Below, piece by piece: positions 31,330 to 39,432 of a stretch of 44,156 nucleotides of DNA. This DNA is from Gammaproteobacteria bacterium (GTDB lineage Bacteria; Pseudomonadota; Gammaproteobacteria; Steroidobacterales; JABDKV01), in assembly GCA_029862165.1 (NCBI GenBank), contig JAOTXU010000024.1, positions 1-44,156 on the forward strand, in the 5' to 3' direction. The notes under the pieces are model-generated. The model ran no database searches. It was not told the DNA's origin and saw nothing but the letters and a program-made list of their open reading frames with translations. Each line of letters begins with the position of its first letter. The stretch's first letter is position 1. Made by a program: the position numbers and the translations under genes.

Positions 31330-33558
31330 ATGCGTAATCTTGTCTCCGAACTCCAGCGTCGCAATGTTCCGCGTGTTGCGGCCGCTTATGCCCTGGTCGC
31401 CTGGATCATAATTGAGGCTGGTTCTGTTCTTTTGCCCACGTTTGGCGCAGACGAAGTCACATTTCAGATTTACGTCATTGTTGTCCTGCTGGGGTTCATA
31501 GCATGTCTAATATTCGCCTGGGTATTTGAGATCACACCAGAAGGCGTCCGTCTTGACCGCAACGTAGTTCGTAAGCCAAACCAATCCAAGAAATCAGGGC
31601 GGGTCATGAACTACACGATCATGGGTCTGCTGATCATTGCGTTGGCGGTATCGATGACCTTCAACGTTGCCGAATTGCAAGACGACGTTCCGTTAACCGC
31701 TTTCGGCCAGCCCGCAATACACGATTCGATCGCGGTTCTACCGTTTACCAGCCGTAGCACCGATGAGGAAAATGCGTTGTTCGCTGACGGCATCCATGAT
31801 GATTTGTTAACCAAGCTTGCCAACACCGGTGTGCTAAAGGTTATTTCCAGAACATCGGTTATGGAGTATCGCGATACCACCAAGAATTTGCGGCAGATTG
31901 GAGAGGAACTCGGCGTCGATACAGTGCTTGAAGGAGCGGTCCAAAAAGTCGGTGACAATGTAAGAATCAACGTACAGCTCATCGACGCGAAGACCGACGA
32001 GCATTTGTGGGCGCAAAGCTACGATCGACAATTTACTATGGAGAATGTCTTTTCTATCCAGAGTGAAATATCGGCAGCGATAACGACCGCGTTACAAACA
32101 GCGCTTGTGCCCGGCGAACAGAATGCTGTCGCGCGCATTCCGACCAAAGACATACGCGCATACAGTCTTTATGTTTCCGGTCGTGAGAACCTGTACCTGC
32201 GCAGACTGGAAACGACTCAGGAGGCACGCAAGCAATTCGAGCAGGCAATTAGTCTCGATTCTGAGTACGCCGAGGCCTACGTTGGTCTTGCCGAAAGCAT
32301 ATTGCTGTTACAAATCAATCATGCCGCACTGCCACGTGATGATGCGCTCCTTCTGGCGCAGGACAATCTGGATATCGCACTGTCTCTTGATCCGGAACTT
32401 GCCGATGCCTACGCGACGCTCGGTCTAATGAAAATCAATATTTGGGCGCAAACCCGGGCGGGGCAGGAGAATGTCGAAGCGGAAGCGGCGTTTGAGCGCG
32501 CGATTTCTTTGAATCCGAATCACGCCCGCGCATATATGTGGTTTGCTTCCCTCAGAGGCGAGGAGCAACGCTACGAGGACGCAATAGCGTTTTATCATCG
32601 ATCATTGCAACTCGATCCATTGGGCCGCATTCCATCTTCAAACCTGCCTACGCTTTACGCCCGGCTGGGACAAAACGACGTCGCACTAAAGTTGTGGCTC
32701 GACGCGATCGAAATTCACCCGGAATGGCCAACCCCATATCAATACATTGCTGTGCATTTGTTGGGCATGGGCCGATTGGATGAAGCCATTGCCTGGAACA
32801 GGAAGGCACAGACCCTAAGCACCGACCCGACGCTTGGCGTTAACATTACTCTGGGGATTTATGTGCAATTTGGCGAGCTCGACAAAGTGCGTGCTCTGCT
32901 GAATGACGTGCCCGCCAATCATCCGATCGCGGCGTCTGTAGAGGGGTTTCAGCTGCTATTCGACGGCGAGTTCGAAAAATCTCTCGATGCTTTCTCCGAT
33001 CGCATCGACAACGATCAAATACAGCCATTCATGCTGGTTATTGCAGCAGATGCGGCCTTATTGGCGGGTGATCTGTCCAAGGCGCGAGAATACATAGTGC
33101 GTCGGGCGCCGCAACTGGAGGGCGACGGAGAGTTGCCCGTAGATCGACTTACCGTTCGCAATGTTGTGAAACTCGCCTACATACACCGGCAAAACGGCGA
33201 TACAAAACGTGCCGATGAATTACTCAAAGCGTCTCTTGCCGTGGTTCAGGGCATGCCGCGACACGGTATGTTTGGTCATGGAATCCTTGACGTGCAAATT
33301 TATGCATTGCTGGATCGTAGAGAAGAAGCCTTCGTTGCGCTAAAAGAAGCTGTTGAGGGCGGTTATCGTAGCTCCGTTCTTTTCGACAATTGGCTGTTGG
33401 ATATTGACCCATTTTTGCAATCAATTCGCCCCGACCGGCGTTTCGAGGAAACGCTCGATAAGTTGGCAGGTTTTAACGCAGCGATGCACCAGCGCATAAT
33501 TGAGGCCGAGGAATCCGGGGATTGGGATCAGCTCATGGCGCTGGTTGAGACATTCTAA
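31330..33558 (+). CDS. Membrane-anchored TolB-like domain and TPR protein
   Basis: The 742-aa protein starts MRNLVSELQRRNVPRVAAAYALVAW, a pattern common to a large family of signalling-type TPR proteins. Membrane helices lie at about 14-35, 48-65 and 93-112. A TolB/FlgO-like domain follows (about 132-255: SIAVLPFTSRSTDEENALFADGIHDDLLTKLANTGVL is its core). From about 265 to 640 there are TPR repeats (for example AIEIHPEWPTPYQYIAVHLLGMGRLDEAI). The TPR part would be periplasmic or cytoplasmic depending on topology. Related proteins often carry adenylate cyclase or DNA-binding domains at the N-terminus; this one does not. Exact function is unknown. Confidence 0.85.
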   Translation: MRNLVSELQRRNVPRVAAAYALVAWIIIEAGSVLLPTFGADEVTFQIYVIVVLLGFIACLIFAWVFEITPEGVRLDRNVVRKPNQSKKSGRVMNYTIMGLLIIALAVSMTFNVAELQDDVPLTAFGQPAIHDSIAVLPFTSRSTDEENALFADGIHDDLLTKLANTGVLKVISRTSVMEYRDTTKNLRQIGEELGVDTVLEGAVQKVGDNVRINVQLIDAKTDEHLWAQSYDRQFTMENVFSIQSEISAAITTALQTALVPGEQNAVARIPTKDIRAYSLYVSGRENLYLRRLETTQEARKQFEQAISLDSEYAEAYVGLAESILLLQINHAALPRDDALLLAQDNLDIALSLDPELADAYATLGLMKINIWAQTRAGQENVEAEAAFERAISLNPNHARAYMWFASLRGEEQRYEDAIAFYHRSLQLDPLGRIPSSNLPTLYARLGQNDVALKLWLDAIEIHPEWPTPYQYIAVHLLGMGRLDEAIAWNRKAQTLSTDPTLGVNITLGIYVQFGELDKVRALLNDVPANHPIAASVEGFQLLFDGEFEKSLDAFSDRIDNDQIQPFMLVIAADAALLAGDLSKAREYIVRRAPQLEGDGELPVDRLTVRNVVKLAYIHRQNGDTKRADELLKASLAVVQGMPRHGMFGHGILDVQIYALLDRREEAFVALKEAVEGGYRSSVLFDNWLLDIDPFLQSIRPDRRFEETLDKLAGFNAAMHQRIIEAEESGDWDQLMALVETF

Positions 33559-33579
33559 TCAGCAAAGCCTGGTGTTCAC

Positions 33580-34164
33580 TCAGTGCAGCGCTGCGCGCCA
33601 TGGCAGAGTCTGCACGATCCGTGCTTCTTCTTGCATCAATTCTTCGCAGCGCGGGTACACCAGTTCCTCCGGGCATTCCCTTAATAACAAATGCACGAAC
33701 AGGTGGCCGTGTTTTTTTTCCGCCTTGTGCAGTTCTGTATAAAACGCTTTCAAGCCGGGATCGGTGAGCGCTGCGGCGATCAGACCGAACCGCTCGGCGC
33801 CGCGACACTCGATAATCGAAGCGACGAGCAGTTGATCGATGAACCGTTCGTCGCGTGTATGTCGCATCAGCTTCACAAGCTTCTTAACGTACGGATCCGG
33901 TACGTCGCTTGCCAATGTGAGCCCGCGCGCCTGCATTAGCTCGTAGACCTGGCGAAAATGCTCGAGCTCCTCAAGGGCAAGGTCTATCAGTCCGGGAATG
34001 ATTGCCTGGCGGTCGGCATATTTCATTACCAGGCTCATTGCCAACGCCGAGGCTTTGCGCTCGCAGTTGGCGTGGTCCATCATGAATTTATCGAAGTCGC
34101 CCAGCGGCGCCTCGACCCAGGACGGAGCGGTCGCTACTAAAAGGTCTATGGATTTACGTGTCAT
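33580..34164 (-). CDS. miaE: tRNA-(ms2io6A)-hydroxylase, MiaE-like
   Basis: This 194-aa ferritin-fold di-iron monooxygenase hydroxylates the isopentenyl group of ms2i6A-37 in tRNA. The di-iron ligand pattern is visible: E35 (NCERKAS), E66 with H69 (EELEHF), E119 in IIECRGAER, and E149 with H152 (KAEKKHGH). The length and N-terminal W-x-E-A-P-L sequence match the family. I chose ATG 34162-34164; GTG 34176 is possible. Either start lies inside the beginning of the oppositely directed glycosyltransferase gene. Neighbouring miaA or miaB genes are not in the window, as is usual. Confidence 0.9.
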   Translation of the reverse strand: MTRKSIDLLVATAPSWVEAPLGDFDKFMMDHANCERKASALAMSLVMKYADRQAIIPGLIDLALEELEHFRQVYELMQARGLTLASDVPDPYVKKLVKLMRHTRDERFIDQLLVASIIECRGAERFGLIAAALTDPGLKAFYTELHKAEKKHGHLFVHLLLRECPEELVYPRCEELMQEEARIVQTLPWRAALH

Positions 34165-35432
34165 CGCCAGTCTCACAAGCTACAACTAACCAGGCCATTT
34201 TCGCACAGCATTACGCAGGTGACGCCAGGCGTTACCTCGATCGTCATGCCTATTTGAGCCTGCCTGAGCTGCCGGCACCGGATCCGGGTCTTGGTCTGGT
34301 CGTTGTCGTCCCGGCACTGGGTGAATCCGATGTGATTACAACGCTGGACACGGTGGCGGCTGCATCACGTCCGGATTGCGCCGTGGAGCTGTTGTTGGTC
34401 GTCAACGCACCGGATGATGCCAGCGCGGAAATGCAGCGACTGAGCACACAGTGCCTTCATGACGCCACCGCCTGGGCTAGCCGGCGACACGATAATCAGC
34501 TGCGATGTCACGTACTCGATTATCGTGGCTTGCCAGCGGACCACGCCGGCGTTGGTCTGGCACGAAAACTGGGCATGGATACGGCATTGTCGCGACTCGC
34601 AGCATCGCGTAATGGTCGTGGCGTAATTGTGTCGTTGGATGCCGATTGCAGTGTGGCCCCGACCTATCTGACTGCCATCGACAACTATTTTCGCAACGAG
34701 TCAGTCGCGCTGGGTGCGACAATTTATTTCGAGCATCCGATAGACGACACACCGGCTGACGCCCGCGCGGCAATTATCGATTACGAACTGCACTTGCGTT
34801 GCTATAAACGGGGTCTGCAGGCGGCCGGGTCGCCATACGCCAGTTACACCGTCGGTTCGGCACTCGCGGCGCGCTCAGAGATCTATGCCCAGGAAGGCGG
34901 AATGAATCGACGGCCTGCCGGCGAGGATTTTTATTTTATTAACAAGTTACTTAAACGCGGTAGCGTCGGTGAGATAAACACCACCACTGTTTTTCCGTCG
35001 GCACGTATTTCAAGGCGCGTGCCATTCGGCACTGGGGCGGCGATGTGGCGTGCCAAAAAACAATCTCAGACGACCTATGCGCCAGCGGTTTATCGTGAAC
35101 TACCGATCTTTGGCAACGCGCTCGAAGAATGCGCGGTGGCTGACGGCCCGGTGCCATCCACCTATGCGCCGTTTCTGGATTCGATGGGTTTTGACCGGTG
35201 GCTGGACAAGACGCGTGCCAACGTCGCAAGCGTGCAATCTTTGCAAGCGCAGTTCACCCGTTGGCTGGACGGTTTTCGAACGATGAAATTTGTTAACTGG
35301 CTGACGGAATCCCGCTATCCACGAGTGCCGGTGGCAGCCGCGGCACACGAAATCCTCGTTTGGGCAGGCGAAAGCCCGGCGGACAGGCCGCAGGAAATGC
35401 TTAAACAACTCCGAGCACTCGACCGGCGGTGA
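34158..35432 (+). CDS. Family-2-like glycosyltransferase
   Basis: The 424-aa protein has a GT-A fold: LGLVVVVPALGESDVI (strand 1), a VVNAPDD strand, then a D-x-D motif in VSLDADCSVAPTYL for metal and sugar nucleotide. A GEDFYFINKLLKRG stretch corresponds to the acceptor-side ED motif. The C-terminal 150 residues have no signature I recognise, and there is no membrane helix, so it is probably cytoplasmic. It starts at GTG 34158 with GGA shortly upstream, and its first bases overlap the start of the divergent miaE gene. The sugar and acceptor are not clear, and it is isolated from the exopolysaccharide locus. Confidence 0.8.
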   Translation: MSSPVSQATTNQAIFAQHYAGDARRYLDRHAYLSLPELPAPDPGLGLVVVVPALGESDVITTLDTVAAASRPDCAVELLLVVNAPDDASAEMQRLSTQCLHDATAWASRRHDNQLRCHVLDYRGLPADHAGVGLARKLGMDTALSRLAASRNGRGVIVSLDADCSVAPTYLTAIDNYFRNESVALGATIYFEHPIDDTPADARAAIIDYELHLRCYKRGLQAAGSPYASYTVGSALAARSEIYAQEGGMNRRPAGEDFYFINKLLKRGSVGEINTTTVFPSARISRRVPFGTGAAMWRAKKQSQTTYAPAVYRELPIFGNALEECAVADGPVPSTYAPFLDSMGFDRWLDKTRANVASVQSLQAQFTRWLDGFRTMKFVNWLTESRYPRVPVAAAAHEILVWAGESPADRPQEMLKQLRALDRR

Positions 35433-35455
35433 TGTTTCCAGCGTAGAGTTGCCTG

Positions 35456-36388
35456 CTAATCGTGAGGGCGATGATGCAGCGAAAGCGCGCCGAAAGGTGC
35501 CGTATCGAGACTCCCGGAAACTAGCCGTCCGTCACCCGCCCGCGTGGACAGGCTGCGGTTGAAGCTGATGCCCAGTGTGCCTTCGATTTCCCAGCGCCGC
35601 CCCAGTCGGCGACGCAGCATGCCGCTAAGACGCATGTCACGCGCACTTGCTTCGAATTCACGCCCGGAATTCCCATCCAGAACAAACCAACGCGAACCCG
35701 CGGGTTGCAGATAGATCTGGCCGGACCAGCGGGACTGACCACGCCAACGCGCGTACGGCGCGGGCAGTACCAGCCCCAACTGCCATTGGGAATTCAAGCT
35801 GGTTTCAAGACCTGCCAATGGATAGGTATGCGCGCCGCCAAAGAGCTGGTCGTGAGCAACACCCAGGACCAGGCGCTGCCGCGGACCGAGCGGCTGGCGG
35901 GTGACCAGCGTTATTGCCGCGAACAGCTCATCGGCTTTGACATCGGCGTGCGTGTTACGGTTTGACGAGGTTGCTCTGGACAGGCCCAGTCTGAGCAGCC
36001 ATTCGCGCTTGTCGCCTTGTACGACCCATTGCGGCTCAAGGGTGAGGGTGTAGAGATCCAGGTTGGGACCGAACGGCTCGTCGGGATCGTAATTGCGGTA
36101 ACCGTAGTCGAGACCGAGGAGAAATTGTCGGTTGTGGCCATGACGTTCGAAGAACGCACCACTGAAACGACGTTCGGCCATAAAAAATTCGTTTGGCATG
36201 CCAGTTCCGGAGTAGTCCGCATCGGCGTTTCCGGCCAAGCCGAAGCACCATCCGCGTTCGCGCGGCATATGCGGTAATGGCGCCTCGCAGGCCGACCATG
36301 CCAGCGTGGGAAACCAGGCAAGACACAAAAACGTCAGTAACGCATCGCGAAAGTGCGGCGACAGATATGTAATGGCGTTAAATTGCAT
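35456..36388 (-). CDS. Exported protein, probable outer-membrane beta-barrel
   Basis: The 310-aa protein has a signal peptide (hydrophobic stretch about 15-32, ending LAWSA) and then alternating polar/aromatic strands (LLGLDYGYRNYD, YTLTLEPQWVVQG, REWLLRLGLSRATS, QWQLGLVLPAPYARW, WEIEGTLGISFNR). It ends with a short strand, FGALSLHHRPHD. This pattern is typical of outer-membrane beta-barrels. No family name is certain. It is convergent with the glycosyltransferase gene (23 bases) and divergent from the DUF4412-like gene. Confidence 0.7.
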   Translation of the reverse strand: MQFNAITYLSPHFRDALLTFLCLAWFPTLAWSACEAPLPHMPRERGWCFGLAGNADADYSGTGMPNEFFMAERRFSGAFFERHGHNRQFLLGLDYGYRNYDPDEPFGPNLDLYTLTLEPQWVVQGDKREWLLRLGLSRATSSNRNTHADVKADELFAAITLVTRQPLGPRQRLVLGVAHDQLFGGAHTYPLAGLETSLNSQWQLGLVLPAPYARWRGQSRWSGQIYLQPAGSRWFVLDGNSGREFEASARDMRLSGMLRRRLGRRWEIEGTLGISFNRSLSTRAGDGRLVSGSLDTAPFGALSLHHRPHD

Positions 36389-36537
36389 TGTGTAACGATA
36401 ACTTACATCGCCAAGCCGGGGAGAAGGAAATCGGCGGGACGCAAGATCCTATCCGGGCAGGTGAAAAGCGCGTCGCATATGCCGCTGTGGTGCGATATGC
36501 TGGACCACTAAACATTAATCGGCCTGGGGGCTGTGAA

Positions 36538-37356
36538 ATGAAGAAGTTATGCATCACTTTGACGCTCGTTGGGCTGTTCGCCGGATCCGTGGGCGCGGGT
36601 GTGGTCTACGAAATTGACGCTACCGATCATGAGCAGTCGCCGCCAAAATCAGAATCGATTCAGTCGGCGGTCGAGGGACGTGCCCTCAAAATGAGTTTCG
36701 CCACCGGCGCTGATCGCCGACAGGGCGACTGGATTTATCATGCTGATCGTCGCGAGATGATCGTAGTCGATCACGAAAACCGTTCCTACCATGTGATGGA
36801 TAAGAGTACTTCACAACAGATCAACGAGCAGGTCAGCAGCGCTATGGCGCAGATGCAGGAAGCGCTCAAGAATGTGCCGGCGGACCAACGGGCAATGGTC
36901 GAGCAAATGATGAAGCAGCGCATGCCGAAAGCTAAGGCGCCGGCTCAAGCGTCAAAGAGCGAACTCAAGAGAACCGGCGAACGCGCCGACAAGAATGGCT
37001 ACCCTTGCGTTAAGTACGAAGTGTATCGGGACGGTGACAAGGTTCGTGAGATGTGGGTGACAGACTGGGACAATATTGAGGGCGGTAGCGACGTTGTTGA
37101 TGTATTCGAGGAAATGTCTGGTTTTTTTCGCGAGATGCTAGACGCATTGCCAGACTTCGCTAAGGGCTCGGCAGCCGGTGAACCGGCCTTTGCATACATG
37201 AAGGAGCTTAAAGGGTTTCCTGTGGCGACTGAAGAGTTCGAAAACGGCCGGAAAACAGGCGAGAGCAACTTACGCTCGGCCAAGCGTCTGAAGCTGGACC
37301 CGGACGCTTTTGAGCCGCCTTCGGGCTACAAACGCCAATCGATGTTTCCGCAGTAA
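36538..37356 (+). CDS. Exported DUF4412-like protein
   Basis: The 272-aa protein begins MKKLCITLTLVGLFAGSVGAG, a clear signal peptide, with GGGGG about 8 bases before the ATG. The N-terminal part (KMSFATG..., GDWIYHADRREMIVVDHENRSYHVMD) matches the DUF4412 pattern, which describes beta-rich periplasmic proteins. A helical region rich in Met and Gln (about 95-130) follows, and then a second beta-rich part (GYPCVKYEVYRDGDKVREMWVTDW). Function is unknown. It may have been preceded by an in-frame leader from 36388, but that lacks a signal peptide at its start and is rejected. The TPR-sulfotransferase gene follows after about 40 bases. Confidence 0.8.
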   Translation: MKKLCITLTLVGLFAGSVGAGVVYEIDATDHEQSPPKSESIQSAVEGRALKMSFATGADRRQGDWIYHADRREMIVVDHENRSYHVMDKSTSQQINEQVSSAMAQMQEALKNVPADQRAMVEQMMKQRMPKAKAPAQASKSELKRTGERADKNGYPCVKYEVYRDGDKVREMWVTDWDNIEGGSDVVDVFEEMSGFFREMLDALPDFAKGSAAGEPAFAYMKELKGFPVATEEFENGRKTGESNLRSAKRLKLDPDAFEPPSGYKRQSMFPQ

Positions 37357-37398
37357 CAAAGATGACGTGCCGCGGCGTGCGGCGTGCCGGATAAATTA

Positions 37399-39378
37399 AT
37401 GCCGACTGATATTTCTGAGCTGATTCAGACCGGATTGGAACATCATCAATCCGGACGATTACAACAAGCCGAAACTATTTATCGAACAATTCTAAGGGAT
37501 CAACCTCAACATCCTGATGCATTGCATTTGCTGGGCGTAGTTGCTCTGCAGGTGGGCAAAAGTGAGGATGCTGCGACGTTGATTGAGAGTGCAATAAAAG
37601 CACGTCCGGATGAACCGGAATTCTATAATATGTGCGGCGAAGCATATCGGGCGTTGCAAAAATATGATGTCGCCATTGCCCGTTATCAACAGGCGCTCGC
37701 CATCAAGCCTGATTTCGCAGGCGCACACAACAACCTGGGAAACGCATTCAAGGAAACGGGCCGTCTGGAGGAAGCAATCGCCTGTTACAAACAGGCCATT
37801 GCGATTAGTCCTGACTTTCCTTTGTCGCACAATAACCTCGGGATCGCGCTTAAAGATCTGGGTCGAGCGGAAGAGGCCATTGGCCACTATCGGCAGGCCC
37901 TTGCTATTGCGCCTGACTACGCTGAGGCGCATACCAATTTAGGCAATGCTTTCGTAGAACTGGGGCGACTGGAAGAGGGCATTGCCTGCCATGAAAAGGC
38001 TCTTGCGATTAGACCCGACTATGCGGAGGCGCATAGCAATCTGGGCAATGCCGTCAAAGAACATGCAGGACCGAAGGAAGCGCTTGATCATTACAAACAG
38101 GCCATAGCCATCCGGCCTGATTTTGCAACGGCCCATTACAACCTCGGGATTGCCCTTGATGAGCTGAGCCGCCCGGACGAGGCGATTAGCCACTACGAAC
38201 AGGCCCTGGCCATCAAATCTGATTATGCCGAGGCGCACCATAATCTGGGAAACGCACTTAACGAAGTCGGCCGTCGGGAGGACGCGGTAGGCCATTATGA
38301 GCAGGCTCTTGGTATCAAGCCTGATTACGCCGAGGCATATCGAAACTTGAGCAGAATAAAGCCGGAGCAAGAGCAGGTCTCCTTAATCGAACACCAATTG
38401 CAGGCGCCTGCACTATCAGAAACGGATGCTATGCACTACCAATTTGCGCTTGGAAATATATTTCACGATGCAAAAATCTACGATAAAGCATTTCAGCATT
38501 ACACCGAGGCCAACTCCCTTAAACGCAAAGCCATAACGTATGATGCAAAAACGTTTACGGTTTACGTAGATAGATTGATTGCGGCTTATTCAAAGGAATA
38601 CTTTGAGGGAATCGGGGCGAGCGGATCTGATGCCGAATTGCCCGTATTTGTGGTTGGGATGCCCCGTTCCGGGACCACGCTGGTCGAACAGATAATCGCA
38701 AGTCATCCCCAAGTGCATGGAGCTGGCGAACTGGCTTCATTTGGACGATACGAGAAAGCCATACACGAGCAGTACAAAGCTTCAAAATCTTATCCGGAGT
38801 GTATGCCTTTATGCTACGAGGCTATTGCGCCGGAACTCTCCAAACAGTATCTCGAAGAGTTACGTAGTTACTCGCACGAAGCGAAACGCATAACCGATAA
38901 GATGCCTGACAATTTTATGAGAGTCGGTCTTATCAAGACGCTCTTTCCTAACGCACGGATTATTCATTGCCAGCGTAATGCATTGGATACTTGCACGTCC
39001 AATTATTTGCACTATTTTGCCACCGGCAATGAATACTCTTTCGATCTGAGGGAATTGGGGCAATTTTATCTGGATTACGAAAGATTGATGGGGCATTGGG
39101 CGAGTCTGTTCGGGGCTGAGATCTTCGCAGTGCAATATGAAGAGTTGGTAATGGCCCAGGAGAAAGTCAGCAGACAATTAATCGAGCGTATGGGATTGGA
39201 GTGGGACGATCGTTGCCTGGAATTCCACAAAAACAAACGGGCCATAAACCCGTTCAGCAGCATGCAGGTGCGTCAGCCAATATACACTGAGTCCGCAAAC
39301 CGATGGAAACACTACGAGAAAGAGCTGGCCCCACTGATCGCAATTCTTCCCCACGCTACCGGTGGTTTGTCCTCTTAG
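37399..39378 (+). CDS. TPR-sulfotransferase fusion protein
   Basis: The 659-aa protein has an N-terminal solenoid of about eight to nine 34-residue TPRs (about 10-320; consensus A.AHNNLGNAFKE.GR.EEAI..Y.QALAI.PD) and a C-terminal sulfotransferase domain. The 5'-phosphosulfate loop is VGMPRSGTTLVEQI (about 418-431) and the 3'-phosphate segment is CQRNALDTCTSNYL (about 524-537), both typical of PAPS-dependent sulfotransferases. TPR-sulfotransferase fusions are known in marine bacteria and are similar to tyrosylprotein sulfotransferases. No signal peptide is visible. The TPR part gives visible direct repeats of about 102 bp in the DNA (37600-38340). ATG 37399 was preferred over GTG 37384. Confidence 0.88.
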   Translation: MPTDISELIQTGLEHHQSGRLQQAETIYRTILRDQPQHPDALHLLGVVALQVGKSEDAATLIESAIKARPDEPEFYNMCGEAYRALQKYDVAIARYQQALAIKPDFAGAHNNLGNAFKETGRLEEAIACYKQAIAISPDFPLSHNNLGIALKDLGRAEEAIGHYRQALAIAPDYAEAHTNLGNAFVELGRLEEGIACHEKALAIRPDYAEAHSNLGNAVKEHAGPKEALDHYKQAIAIRPDFATAHYNLGIALDELSRPDEAISHYEQALAIKSDYAEAHHNLGNALNEVGRREDAVGHYEQALGIKPDYAEAYRNLSRIKPEQEQVSLIEHQLQAPALSETDAMHYQFALGNIFHDAKIYDKAFQHYTEANSLKRKAITYDAKTFTVYVDRLIAAYSKEYFEGIGASGSDAELPVFVVGMPRSGTTLVEQIIASHPQVHGAGELASFGRYEKAIHEQYKASKSYPECMPLCYEAIAPELSKQYLEELRSYSHEAKRITDKMPDNFMRVGLIKTLFPNARIIHCQRNALDTCTSNYLHYFATGNEYSFDLRELGQFYLDYERLMGHWASLFGAEIFAVQYEELVMAQEKVSRQLIERMGLEWDDRCLEFHKNKRAINPFSSMQVRQPIYTESANRWKHYEKELAPLIAILPHATGGLSS

Positions 39379-39432
39379 CGCACAAAATGGCAGGCGCTAT
39401 AGAGATTTGGTGACGACAGCTGGCGACTACGA

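Noticed and set aside
37600..38340. Tandem DNA repeats of about 102 bp
   Set aside because: They are explained by the TPR units of the encoded protein and are not independent repeat elements.
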